Below are positions 1 to 9,900 of a stretch of DNA of 64,000 bases, piece by piece. The DNA is from JACVRW01 sp963825345 (lineage in GTDB: Bacteria > Actinomycetota > Thermoleophilia > Solirubrobacterales > Thermoleophilaceae). Every line of letters starts with the position of its first letter. The first letter of the stretch is position 1. The notes under the pieces were generated by a model. That model saw nothing but the letters and a program-made list of their open reading frames with translations. It searched no databases and was not told the DNA's origin. Both the position numbers and the translations under genes were made by a program. The DNA lies in assembly GCA_963825345.1 (NCBI GenBank), contig CAWGSQ010000007.1, positions 1 to 64,000 of the forward strand, given 5' to 3'.

Positions 1-10
1 GCGACCGTCC

Positions 11-202
11 CTAGTCACGACCGGTCCCATCGCGGTCGACCCGTCGAAGTCGCACGGGTCCACCGCAGTGTTCGCCGCTCCGTGGGTAGTCCTCGAGCCA
101 CGTGCGTCCGGTCTCCGGGCACCGGTAGACGACCTCCCAACCCGATGCTCGAACCCAGCCGAGGGCCGCAAGGAGGCTGAGCAGCAGGAGGCACAGGCGC
201 AT
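11..202 (-). CDS. Small secreted hypothetical protein (63 aa)
   Basis: The protein starts MRLCLLLLSLLAALGWVRA, a convincing signal peptide (one Arg, then a Leu-rich core, with likely cleavage after ...VRAS or so). The mature part is only about 43 residues, with two cysteines (YRCPETG and EHCGG) that could form one disulfide or a small metal site. It starts 2 bp after the stop of the immunity-like gene at 205-813, so it is probably the last gene of the orphan toxin/immunity unit. I do not recognise a family. It could be a second, exported component of that unit or an unrelated small protein; no function is claimed. Confidence 0.5.
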   Translation of the reverse strand: MRLCLLLLSLLAALGWVRASGWEVVYRCPETGRTWLEDYPRSGEHCGGPVRLRRVDRDGTGRD

Positions 203-204
203 CG

Positions 205-813
205 TTACAGCCGTCGGCGAGCTATCTCCAAACGTTTTCGGTCCGCCCGCGTCAACGGCTCTTCGCCCAGCTCGTCATACGCATGGACTGCCTCAGCGAA
301 GTTGCCCGCCTCGAACTGCGCCCGTGCATGGGCGAGCAGACGATCCTCCATCAGGTTCTCATCGTCCTCGGTCAGCTCATCGTTGTGTTCCTCGATGATG
401 CGGCCGAGCCGGTTGCCCTCGCTCAACAACGGAAGGACATAAGGAGCCACCGCTTCCCTCCATGCCCGGCGGAGTTCTTGGCTGAGCGACTCTGGACTGT
501 GGAATCGCCAGTCCGCTATCTGCGGCGCAACGTCACGAGGTAGGAGTCGCCACACGCCAACGCTGTTGGTGGATGACTTCGGTTGCAGAGGCGAGCCTTC
601 AGACTGCCCCAGGCCGATCACCAGCTCGTAGTCCGGCTTCGTTTCGGGGAGATAGCCGACTCGGAAGAAACGGTCGCCAGCCGTCCAGTACGCCGTGACC
701 TCTCGATGGTCACCCGCGTAGCGGAACCCCTCGTCCCCAAGAAGCGGGTCGAGAACCTCTCTCACGGCAGGAAGGAAGTACTCCGCCTCGTACTCAGCGA
801 TCCGCTCAGTCAT
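205..813 (-). CDS. Probable immunity protein for orphan Rhs tip
   Basis: A 202-aa soluble protein with no signal peptide or membrane segment. Its ATG overlaps the stop of the toxin-tip gene by 4 bp (ATGA), the usual coupling of toxin tip and cognate immunity gene in Rhs systems. The N-terminal ~120 residues look like a mixed alpha/beta domain (DEGFRYAGDHREVTAYW..., GVWRLLPRDVAP). The C-terminal ~60 residues are helical and TPR-like (LLAHARAQFEAGNFAEAVHAYDELG). I do not recognise a named Imm family. The role is inferred from position: immediately downstream of a toxin C-terminus and inside an Rhs island. Confidence 0.6.
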   Translation of the reverse strand: MTERIAEYEAEYFLPAVREVLDPLLGDEGFRYAGDHREVTAYWTAGDRFFRVGYLPETKPDYELVIGLGQSEGSPLQPKSSTNSVGVWRLLPRDVAPQIADWRFHSPESLSQELRRAWREAVAPYVLPLLSEGNRLGRIIEEHNDELTEDDENLMEDRLLAHARAQFEAGNFAEAVHAYDELGEEPLTRADRKRLEIARRRL

Positions 814-1223
814 GGTCTGCCGATCACCTGCCTGACCCGACCGCGCGGAACGATCTCGAATGGAATCCCTCGATCGCCCAGCCGTAGCAGCTCAGATCCG
901 GTCAGGTCGAACCGTCGCCGAACCCAGGCTGGCCGATCGGGATCGCGTCCGATGTAGCTGAACGAGTCGCCCTCCCGAATACGCCGGCGGGGTGCGCCGG
1001 CGTTCGCCTTCCAGCGCTGCCGCGGCGTCATCCGAGCCCACTCGTCCGCCGGCGTCATGTCGACTGTTCGACCGCCCGTCCGTTCGGCGTACGGGGTCAC
1101 TCGGTCTGCCATGTTCTCGCCGAGGACGGTCGTACGTCCGCTTCCTCCGGCCTTTGCAGTCTTGTTGGCCTTGTCGGAGCCCCTGATGGCGCGAAACACG
1201 CCGGTCCCGAGCCGACGCCCCAA
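810..1223 (-). CDS. Orphan Rhs C-terminal toxin tip
   Basis: The 137-aa frame (TTG start at 1223) is open further upstream to about 1319 and there reads GDSPLEVAINIIPLGRGAN, the kind of hydrophobic linker that precedes Rhs toxin tips. It continues into a basic C-terminal domain with VLGENMADRV and a final RRRFDLTGSELLRLGDRGIPFEIVP. It is joined at ~1299 to the duplicated 5' end of rhs, but one reading frame off, so it is not translated as a fusion. It looks like a displaced 'orphan' tip that could be recombined onto an intact Rhs. The toxin activity is unknown to me. Whether the TTG start is used, or the tip is silent, cannot be told. Confidence 0.6.
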   Translation of the reverse strand: MGRRLGTGVFRAIRGSDKANKTAKAGGSGRTTVLGENMADRVTPYAERTGGRTVDMTPADEWARMTPRQRWKANAGAPRRRIREGDSFSYIGRDPDRPAWVRRRFDLTGSELLRLGDRGIPFEIVPRGRVRQVIGRP

Positions 1224-1285
1224 GTTCGCCCCGCGTCCAAGGGGGATGATGTTGATCGCGACTTCGAGTGGGCTATCGCCAAAAA

Positions 1286-1615
1286 CTACCCCGGCCCAGC
1301 CCCCGCTGCCGGGACGAGGTCATTGTCGATCGGGCGCCAGGTCCCATCGCCGTCTTGAAAGTTGACTGGGCTGGCGTACAGCTTCGCGACCCGAGTTCCG
1401 CCTGCGGCGAAGGTCCGCGATGTCTCCGTGCGAAGCCCGTCGATTTCGGCCAGGCTGGGAACATCTCGCGCAGGCGCCGCGGCGCCAGCGTCTGGGGCAA
1501 TGAGGGCAAGCCCGGGGCCTATCAACACGAGTGCGCCGATCGCCGCAAGCGACGCAGCGACTAAGCGAGCGAAGACGTGTAGCAGTAGAGACTGACGACG
1601 CCCCGGGCGATGCAT
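1286..1615 (-). pseudogene. Duplicated 5' fragment of rhs (first ~105 codons)
   Basis: Residues 1-105 are identical to the N-terminus of the full Rhs protein encoded at 3887-12514: the Arg-rich signal peptide, the AAAPARDVPSLAEIDGL segment and ...DNDLVPAAG. After VPAAG the identity ends at base 1300 and the frame terminates four residues later. Everything from Rhs residue 106 to the C-terminal tip is missing, and a different toxin tip follows out of frame. It is therefore a truncated, non-functional copy that still carries its promoter and start. The breakpoint lies at a C-run (five C here, six in the intact copy). Confidence 0.85.
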
Positions 1616-1702
1616 CCGAAAACCCCCGTATTGATCGAGTGGCTGCCCAGGACCCGGCGCCCCTGCTCGAGCGTCCGAAGCGTCCCCATCATCGTCCTTA
1701 GC

Positions 1703-1731
1703 GCACTACTTGTCTGTCCTCAATTTGTCAA
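1703..1731 (-). promoter_or_regulatory. Candidate promoter for rhs fragment (copy 1)
   Basis: On the minus strand a perfect TTGACA (1731-1726) is followed after 17 bp by TAGTGC (1708-1703), a weak -10. It would start transcription about 80 bp before the rhs ATG at 1615. The surrounding ~180 bp between rhs and luxR is notably more AT-rich than the rest. The divergent luxR start lies on the other side. Confidence 0.35.
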
Positions 1732-1795
1732 CTCTTTGCACCTTCCCCGAGTGTTCAACAAGCGGTGTGATTTCTGTCGCCGTTTGGGGAATAGT

Positions 1796-2410
1796 GTGCG
1801 TGTGGGGAACCCGCCCACTCGCGTCGTCGTTGCCGAACAGCAGCCGCTGATCCGGCGCGCGCTCGCCGGATTGATCGACGAGCACCCGCGCCTGCGCCTC
1901 GATGCTACGGCCCGGGATGGCGAGGAAGCCCTTGCCGCGATCGCCGCCACGCTGCCCGACGTCGCCCTGATCGACGCCCGGCTACCTCGACGATTCGGCC
2001 AAGCTGTCCTGTACGCGCTTCGCTCCCGCGACATCGACACCAAAGTCATCTTCCTCACCGGCCACGCCAAGGCCCACTCAAGCGCAGCACTGACCGCCGG
2101 AGCGTCCGGCTGGATCTCCACCGACTCAGACGAAAGCGACATCTGCATGGCCCTGCTCGGCGTCGGATGCTGCGACAGCCTCAGTTCCAGCACGTCACGG
2201 GCGCTCCCGTTCCACTGCCCGCTCTCGGCGCGCGAGCTACAGATCCTCGAGCTGGCCGCCAGCAGCCGCACGGGCGAGGGAATCGCCGCCGACCTCTGGC
2301 TCAGCCCTGCAACTGTGCGCACCTACATGAACCGCATCTACACGAAGCTCGGCGTCAAGGGCCGCGCCGCAGCAGTCGCCCACGGCATCCGCCACGGCCT
2401 GATTTACTGA
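1796..2410 (+). CDS. NarL/LuxR-type response regulator (copy 1)
   Basis: An N-terminal receiver-like domain (RVVVAEQQPLIRRALAGLI, LIDARLP with the candidate phospho-acceptor Asp) is followed by a C-terminal LuxR helix-turn-helix (LSARELQILELAASS...GIAADLWLSPATVRTYMNRIYTKLGV). The usual Asp pair near the start of the receiver is replaced by Glu-Gln, and the conserved Lys after the T/S is not evident. Phosphorylation may therefore be weak or absent, and no sensor kinase lies nearby. The GTG at 1796 (or 1802) is chosen because a GGGGA lies just upstream and the receiver begins there; the open frame reaches back to 1610 over non-homologous sequence. It is divergent from the rhs fragment and is probably a regulator of rhs. 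Confidence 0.8.
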   Translation: MRVGNPPTRVVVAEQQPLIRRALAGLIDEHPRLRLDATARDGEEALAAIAATLPDVALIDARLPRRFGQAVLYALRSRDIDTKVIFLTGHAKAHSSAALTAGASGWISTDSDESDICMALLGVGCCDSLSSSTSRALPFHCPLSARELQILELAASSRTGEGIAADLWLSPATVRTYMNRIYTKLGVKGRAAAVAHGIRHGLIY

Positions 2411-2425
2411 CGGCCCCCGAAAGCC

Positions 2426-2455
2426 GAAAGCCCGCCTGGCGAGAGACGGGCTTTC
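2426..2455. terminator. Hairpin between luxR copy 1 and tRNA remnant
   Basis: GAAAGCCCG (2426-2434) pairs with CGGGCTTTC (2447-2455) around a 12-nt loop. On the minus strand it is followed by the T-rich TTTCGGCTTTC, so it could terminate in both directions. Confidence 0.55.
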
Positions 2456-2459
2456 GAGG

Positions 2460-2501
<42 letters not shown>

Positions 2502-2750
2502 ATCGCTCGAACCGCCTCACCTCAAGCCTGTCAGCGCACGACAGCCCGGCTGAGGTGCTCTCAGATCAGCCCATGTCCGCTCAACATGGAACCACGAATG
2601 GAACCATGGCGCCCGGCGAAGCATGATGACCCTCCGTACGAACTGGGGCGTGCCTCGAACTCGCCGAGCAAGCGTGTAAGGCACCATCACGTCCGCCGTC
2701 GGGCCCGTGCCGTATGCGGCGGCTGCAACACCTGGGCTATGGGTAGTGGC
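2502..2750. other. Non-coding gap beside the tRNA remnant
   Basis: I see no convincing gene here. It holds a short cluster of ATGGAACC-type repeats (~2585-2610), and the open frames lack coding character. It may contain eroded mobile-element sequence. Confidence 0.4.
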
Positions 2751-3086
2751 TCAGGAGCCTGCCTGCAGGAGCTCCCAGCCGGCCAACCCTTCTTCCGGCG
2801 AGCCCTCAAACTCCTCCTGTGACACCTCGACCTCTCGCGGTTGGCTGTTCGGATCATCGTCGCTGTACTCCATGCGGAGCAACCGTACGTTCCCGACGGC
2901 CGAAGGCTGGCATAGGCCAATCCTCCCGAAACCATCCCGCGAGGTGACTGATTACGGGCCACTCTCCGCACACCCACGCCGACGCCGTCCGGATTCGCCC
3001 GCGCGAGGATGCCCACACCGTAACCACCATCCTCCAGCGGGCACTGCGAATGGATCGCCTTCTCGGTAGGAAACCCGGTCACCCAT
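2751..3086 (-). pseudogene. Imm26-like immunity gene remnant (frameshifted)
   Basis: Reading across two compensating single-base shifts gives a ~111-aa protein. It begins MGDRVSYREGDPFAVP at the ATG at 3086, switches frame to LEDGGYGVGILARANPDGVG, and returns near 2936 to RIGLCQPSAVGNVRLLRMEY...GWELLQAGS with its stop at 2751. The opening (GDxFAVPLxDGGYxVGxxAR) resembles my recollection of the Imm26 family N-terminus. The ATG overlaps the stop of the toxin remnant by one base (TGATG), as expected for a toxin/immunity pair. It could also be an intact gene damaged by sequencing errors. Confidence 0.5.
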
Positions 3087-3338
3087 CAGCGCGACCTCCG
3101 CAAGTAGTCATTAGTGGACTCGAGGTAGCGGCCGCGGCGCGGATTCAATCTGTTGATCGAGTTCAGCTTGTTGAGCGGAGGGAGGAACTCGTCATGGACG
3201 AGCTTTCAAGCCCGCGCTCCGTGGCGTAGTCGTCGGTCCGGATCTCGGCCCGAACTCGTACTTGCCTAGCTCTGGGTCGCGCGCGTGATCGGGCCCTCGA
3301 CGCATGAGGTCGTTTGGACCTGCTGCGCCGAAACGAGC
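3086..3338 (-). pseudogene. Decayed Rhs C-terminal toxin tip
   Basis: Three consecutive blocks in three frames join into one plausible toxin C-terminus: ARFGAAGPNDLMRRGPDHAR/DPELGKYEFGP, then TDDYATERGLES, then HDEFLPPLNKLNSINR/LNPRRGRYLESTNDYLRRSR and a stop at 3086. The YATERGLE...LNK...NPRR..YL pattern is one I associate with tips of many Rhs and other polymorphic toxins. At least two frameshifts separate the blocks, and the N-terminal part of the tip is missing. It lies between the active immunity gene and the Imm26-like remnant, so it is an older, displaced tip. Confidence 0.55.
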
Positions 3339-3348
3339 ACTCACAACC

Positions 3349-3900
3349 TCACGCGTATTTCAGCGCGTAGTCAACGGCCCCGGCAAAGCGAGCTAGGTCG
3401 ACCTCGTCGCCTTGGACCGCTCTGATCCCGAGGTTGGCGACCATCAAGATGGGATCGACGTTGTAGCGCGAGTTCGCGGCCTCCCTGAAGCCCATGATTA
3501 CTGGCCGCTGGTAGGCCATGTCGCCTTTCCCGTTCGTGAAGAGTTCCCATCGCAGCGAGTCGTCAGGCGCGCAATTAATCAGCATGTCGCCGATCAAGAG
3601 CCCAAGATCCTGAGCAACCCCGTACCAAATGTCGGACATGTCGCCACGTCCGCCGGGACGAGGCTCCACGTTCCCCGCGAGCCACCGGCCCACGGCTTCT
3701 AGTCCCTCCCTGGTCTCCTCAAAATGCACGCCGTTTTGTGCTAGGAGGTCGCGGATCGCCTGCTTCCGCGCTTCCTTTGTCGCCATAAGGTGCTCGAACT
3801 CAGCTTCAGCGTCAGCCCGTGGGACCTTGTGCAAGGGTCGATCCACAACCGGCTGGGTCACTTGATAATTGCCCCACTCCACTGCATTACCCTCGGCCAT
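3349..3900 (-). CDS. Probable immunity protein for the intact Rhs toxin
   Basis: A 183-aa soluble protein, largely helical, with no signal peptide. Its ATG lies inside the last codons of rhs (14-bp overlap), so the two genes are translationally coupled. Position directly after a nuclease tip is the standard location of the cognate immunity gene, which would bind and block the toxin in the producing cell and its sisters. Notable stretches are RWLAGNVEPRPGGRGDMSD and NCAPDDSLRWELFTNGKGD. I do not recognise a named Imm family; the assignment rests on context. Confidence 0.7.
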   Translation of the reverse strand: MAEGNAVEWGNYQVTQPVVDRPLHKVPRADAEAEFEHLMATKEARKQAIRDLLAQNGVHFEETREGLEAVGRWLAGNVEPRPGGRGDMSDIWYGVAQDLGLLIGDMLINCAPDDSLRWELFTNGKGDMAYQRPVIMGFREAANSRYNVDPILMVANLGIRAVQGDEVDLARFAGAVDYALKYA

Positions 3901-6900
3901 AACGAATGCCGGCGCGGTCGAGAGCGTCGCGTAGAGGCCCGCTCGGTCCGACCCGGCCGGTGACTGGGCTTCGCACGAACTGCCATTCGATGCTTTGCAC
4001 CTGCCCGCTACGAAGCAACTCCGCGTCGCGTGCTACCTGCTCGCGGATCCGAGCACTGTAGGACGTGTAGCCCTGCTTGACTTCGAATCCTCGACCACCG
4101 GGTGCAACGAAGTCGAGCCGCCGCGCACCCCGCGGGGTCTGCAGGGTGGGAGCCGCCCGCGAACCGGGAAACTGCCGCGCGACGGCCGCTGCTGCGGCGT
4201 CGCCGCGTGCCTTGTTGGCCACAATTGTTGAGCCGCCCCTTGCCGCGCCCGCGGCTGCGTCCGCTCCCTTGAGTAGGTCGATGCCGGCTTGTCCGCCTCT
4301 GACGCCTTTCCCAACGATGCCGGCCCCGGGGATGGGGATCAGCGCGATGCGGTCAACCCAACTCTCGCCGGGGTTGCCGACGTACCACGTGATGCCGACC
4401 TCGAGGCCGTGCAGCGCATCGTTGAGCCCGCCGAACGGGTTGCGGTTGGTCTCTTTGTCGCCACAGCCTGGGCACGACGGCGGGTACGCCGCGTTCCGCT
4501 GCGGGCCGGCGGGCGGCGGTGCGACGTTGGGACGCGTGGAACGGCGGAAGGTGTGTTGCCCTGACGGCGTGCGCTGTCCTTCCCACTGGGCATAGGTGTT
4601 CGTGCCCCTGGTCGCCGGCGGCGACACCGAACCCTTGAAGTCGTCGCCGTCGCAGTCGCGATAGCAGCTGCCGCTGCGGTCGACCATCTTTTGGCGGCCG
4701 CGCGGATTGTAAGTCGTGATCGGCTCGTGCCCGTCGAATTCGATGTTGTCGACGGGGTTGCCGCCGGCGAACAGGTAGCGGTCTTGCGTCAGCGCGTCGG
4801 ACTCGAGCGCCTGGTCGGCGGGCGGGTCCTCGTAGCGGTCCTCCCCGAGGAACCGACCGAGCTCTGGGAGGTAGGAGCGGGCGCGCATGTCATAGCTCTT
4901 CGCCGCGCTGTCGTAGTAGTGGCCCTCGAAGCGGAACGGGTTCTCCCTTGCGTCCGCCGCCAGCGCGCTCTCGCTGTTCAGCTGCGTCCCGTACGGGTCG
5001 TAGGTATACGCCGCGCCGAGCAGATTGCCCTGGTCGTCCTCGAGCCCCTCGACCGATCCGGCCGCGTCCGTCGAGTAAGCACGGTACGGCGCCGTCGGCG
5101 TCGCACTGGTCTTACGCGCAGTCCCGAGCCGCTCGAGCCCGCCGCCCGTGTAGTCGTAGGAGCGAAACTCGCCCTGCCCACCGAACTCCTGCTCCTGCGA
5201 GAGCGCCTCGGACGCGCCGACATACGACAGGTCGAAAGTGCGCCCGGCCTCGATTTTCGTGTCACGCCGATCGAGTCCGTCGTAGGTGTACGTCGTCTGG
5301 ATGCCGCCCCGGTTCGACTTGATCATGCGGCCGAACTCGTCATGCTCCCACATCAGCGGCGGCGTCTGACCCTCGACTGCGTACCCGGTCATGCTGCCGA
5401 AGGCGTCGTAGGCATAGACGGTTCTCACGCCGCTGGAGACGGCCGCCTTCAACCGCTGCCCGTCCGGCTCGTACTCGTAGGTGATCGTCGGCTGCGCCGT
5501 CGTCGCCTGCGTCAAGACCGCGCCGGAGCCGTTCAGGCCGTAGTCCGTCACAACGCCGCTCGGGCGCGTCCAGCGCGTCACCTGCTCGCGCGCGTTGAAC
5601 AAGTAGCTGCCGCGTTCGTCCGTGATGCGGTTGCCGTTGATCCCATATGCGTAGGCCTGGTTCTTCGCAAAGACGGCCGCGCCCTCGCGCTTTCGGTCCT
5701 TGCGGCTCAAACGCCCGTCCGAGAACGAGAACGTGCGCTCGACGGTGTCGTCGGCGGCCGTCGAGCGCTTCGTCGTACGCGACTTGCGCTCGCCTGAGGG
5801 CCAGTAGTCAGTAAGCGTCCTCCGCGTGGCCTCACTCGGCGCCGCGACGAGAATCTCCGTCTCCTGGTCAATCGAGTCGTACGTCGACGTGGTCCGCTTG
5901 CCGCCGGTGTACGACCCGTCGGTCTGGAACCGTCCGTCTGTCAGACGCTCGGTCACGTTCCCGTCCGCGTCGTAGGTGAGCTTGCTGTCCTTTCCGCGGC
6001 GTGTCTGGTCGGCGAGATTGAACGATGCCTCGTCGACCTTTACCTCGCGGCCCATGCCGTCATAGTCGAATGTCGTCTCGCGGTTTCCACCCGTTCTGAC
6101 GTCCACCATCTTGGCGAGCAGGTAGCCGGGCCGCTCGGTGTATGTGTAGTTGTGCTTGGTCGTCCAAGTGGTGGCGGGGCGTACCTCGCCGAGCCGCGAT
6201 TTCGGCATTCCGGAGGGCCAGTAGGTCCTGGTGATCTTCCGGCCCTTGTTCGATTCCCACAGTGTCTGCAGCCCGCGCCGGTCGTAGTCATAGGTCAGCG
6301 TCTGCCAGTTGTCGGTCGCTGTCTTAGGCCAGCCGGTGTCGAGGTACGTGTACGCGGTTCGGGCGGCGGCCGGCGCCGCCCCGGCCGCGCCGTCGTAGGG
6401 GGCGTCGATCTTGTCCAAGCGGCCGAGCGCGTCGTAGCCGAAGTCCTGCCTGTACCGCTTGGCCCCGTCGTCGGTGTTCCAGGCAAGGCGGGTGCTGGTG
6501 CGCAGCGTCGGGTCCGGCGCTCCGTACTCGTATACGGTCGCGTTCTTCGCGGCGTCCGGGCCGGTCGTGACCTCGGGGTCGCTCGCGTATGTGAAGTTCG
6601 GTAGGCGGGTGGCGGGGTCGACCCCCGCTGGGCGCACCACGCGGCGCAGCAGCCCGTTCGGGTCGAACTCGAATACACGCGTGCGCAGCATGTCGGGGCC
6701 GTTGCCCGATGCGCCCGTCGTCTCCGTCCAGATCAGGTCGCGTCCATCGAAGGTGCGCTCGGTGACCTGTCGTATCTCGGGGTCGCCGGGTCCGCGGGCG
6801 CTGCCCGGGGCGTCGACCTTCGTCTGGTTGCCGTTGCGGTCGTACTCGAAGCGCCACTCGTGCCCGAGCCCGTTCGTGATCTTGCTGAGCTCGTTGGCGG

Positions 6901-9900
6901 CGTTGTAGTCGTGGCGCGTCTGGAACGGGGGCCGCTCGGCCGCGGGCTTCTCCATGCCGCGCGGGGACGTTTCGACGGTCGGGTTGCCCGCGGCGTCGTA
7001 CGCCCAGCTCGTGACCTTGCGCGCGCCGTCGGTCTGAGTGACCCGCCGGTCGAGCGCGTCGTAGGTCCAATCCCAGTGGCCGGGAAGGACGTCTACCCCG
7101 GTCAGGTTGCTGTTGCGGTCGTAGTGGTATTCGGCGACCCGGTTCGGGTCATTGTGCACGTCGCGCCGGTCCAGGGCGTCGTATCCGAGCGAGGTGACAT
7201 GGCCCTCCGCGTCGGTGACGCGCGCGAGGTTGCCATTGAAGTCGTAGACGTACGACTCGGACATCTGACGCGTGGCGTCGATGGGCCTGTGCATACCGCT
7301 CACCCGCCCGACGGCGTCCCTCGTGAGCGTGACGGTCTTGTTGGACTGGTCGGTCACGGTGGTCAGTCGGAGCTCGCCGTCGTACCCAAAGCTCGTGGTT
7401 CCGGCGCGAGGCAGGAGGTCGGTCTCCTGACGCCGCACCGTTCCGAAGTCGCCCCCGCCCTCGGTGGAAGGAAGATCGGGCGCCTGGCCGCTGCCGGCGG
7501 TCTCCTCCGGCGAGCGCTCCCGTAGGCCGCTGGCGTCGGCCGCCCACCAGGACGGTCTGGTCGTGGTGAGCAGTTCGCCGGAGTCGAGGAAGGTGTTCGT
7601 GAATTGCTTGCCGCGCGCGTCCGTGATGGTGGCCGGGTCGCCAACTTCGTTTCGCGCGTAGGTGATGCTGAGGCTCTTCGAGCCGTACTGGCGCTGGTCG
7701 AAGGGGACCGTTCGTGACTTCAGCTCCCCCGTAGGCTCGTACTGGAAGCTGGTCTCGTAGTCGCCCGCGAACGCCGACGCCACGCCCTTCGGTGCCGTGA
7801 TCTTGACGGCTCGGCCGTCGTTGCGGCGTGTGATCTCGGTGCGCCTCCCGAGCGCGTCCACTGTCGCAGTAGGAAGGTCTTGGGCGTCGTACTCGCGGGT
7901 TGCGGTGAAGTCGCCGGCGGTCGGGGTCGCGGTGCCCCGCGGATCGGTCTCGGAGATGAGGTTGTCGTTGAGGTCGTAGGCGAACGCCGTTCGCAGCACC
8001 AAGCCACTGGGGTCTTCGACCACCGCCGTACGGTTGTCGGCCTTGTCGTACTCGTAGGTGAAGCGCCGCTTCGAGTTCAGCTGGGCGTTGGCGGCAAAGT
8101 CCTCGTTGTCCAAGTTGTGGTTGGGATCCGCGACCCCGACGACGTTGCCGCGGCGATCGTAGGCGAACGACCGCGCCGCCCACGCCTGGGCATTGCCAAG
8201 CCGGTGCTCAGCGACGAGTTCGTCGACGGCGTCGTAGCTGTACTTGGTGGCGAAATCGTCGACCGTCGCCGTCCGCGTCCCGCGTGGGGACTCCCGCTTG
8301 ACGAGGTTCTCCTCGCTGTCGTAGCTGTAGCTCGTGACCTCGGCACCGGCGCCCTCGATGTGCGCGGTGGACGGCGCCTGTTCTGAGGCAACGTCGTCCA
8401 TCGGCGTATACGAGCGCGTCCAGATCCGGTCCGCGCCGTCCTGCCGCCTCGAAAGGTTCCCGTTCGGGTCGTACTCGGACCACCTCGTGATGTACTGCCC
8501 GGCACCGGACAGCTTCGGCGTGGTCTCACGGACGAGCCGGTCAAGGCGGTCGTATGAGAGCTCGGTTGAGAACTGCTGGTTCCCGGCTGCGCAGGTATGC
8601 ATCAACCCGCGAGGGTCCGTGGCGCGCGTCAGGTTTCCGCGCTCGTCGTAGCAGTTGCGCCAAACTTTGCCGCGCGGATCGGTGATCGTCCGCGGCAGCC
8701 CGTTGTCGTCGTAGTTCGCGAATTGCGTGGGCGGGCTGCCGACCTCGTCATGCGTCGACGTGACCAGTCCGAACGATCCGTACCTGATCTCGAACACCCC
8801 GCCGACCGTGTTGTTGACGAAGCGCACGTTGCCGCGCCCGTCGACCGGGGGGTCGTAGGAATAGCTGGTGGTCGCCCCGCTCGGCCGCTTGGACGTGGAC
8901 AGGTCGGAGACGAAGCCGCGACCAGCGTCGATCGATGCCGTACCGCCACTTACGATGCGAGGGCTCTGGTGAGCCGAGTACCCGTCCGAGTTTGCGTAGG
9001 TGAGGGTCGTGACGTGGGAGTTGCCGTCCTCGCTGGTCAGCAGCATGCCGTTCGGGTTCCAGGCGTATTTGGTGAGCGCTTGATCGGGCGTCCCGGCCGC
9101 TGCTGTTATCTGGGCGAAGTTGTTGTCGTTGGTCGTCGCGTCGTCCCATGCGACCAGGGTCTTGGTACCGCGCGCGTCGATCCCCTCGGTCGGGCGACCG
9201 CGCGCATCCAAGGCGTACTCGGAAACCCGGTTAAGCGAATCGCGGACTCGTGTTCTGCCGGGGCTCGGGGAGGCGTACAAAAAATCGCGGCTGTAGAGAC
9301 TGCCGCCGGACTCGTTGCGGTCCTTAATCCAATCCACACGCTTGCTGAAGAGAAGCTCCGTCCCGATGCCGGTCGGCTCGTACCCGATGACGGTCTTCGA
9401 TCGCCCCGCCGGTGAGCCGTGCCCCGGCTCCGTGATCTCCGTAATGCCGCGGTAGGTGCCGGTCGCCTCCCAGGTGAAGTCGAACTGGCGCTGGTCTGCG
9501 CTGCCGAACGCCTGCTGTACCTGGGTCAGAAGTCCGTCTGGGCTGTAAGTGAACTTCGTCACCCGCCCGGCGTGGTCGATGACTTCCTTGAGCGTCCCCG
9601 AGGCGGTTGGGCGCACGCCGGGGGCGCCGTCGTCGGCAATCTCGCCGGCCTTCGCGTTGTAGCGCAGCCTCAGCGGTCGGCCCGCAGGGTCGGTAACGGT
9701 CACGAGCTTGCGCGGGCAGAGCGTCTCGGGCAGCACGAAGATGCTCGAGCCGGCGGCGGCCTCGCAGGCCTGGTAGGTCGCGGAGCGGTACTCGTAGACG
9801 TAGGCCAGCTTGTTGTCGTTGCGGTCCTCGACCGAGGTCTGATACCCACGACGGTCGAAGTAGTGGGTGACGCCGTCCGGCTCGGTCGCGGCCCAAGCCT

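Noticed and set aside
1610..1795. Longer LuxR start at ATG 1610 (and 12509)
   Set aside because: The extra ~62 residues overlap the rhs start and promoter region, do not resemble a receiver domain, and would leave no space for divergent promoters.
2502..2750. Possible integrase remnant next to the tRNA fragment
   Set aside because: I translated the stretch by eye and found no R..HxxR..Y-like residues or other integrase features, so no mobile-element gene is claimed.
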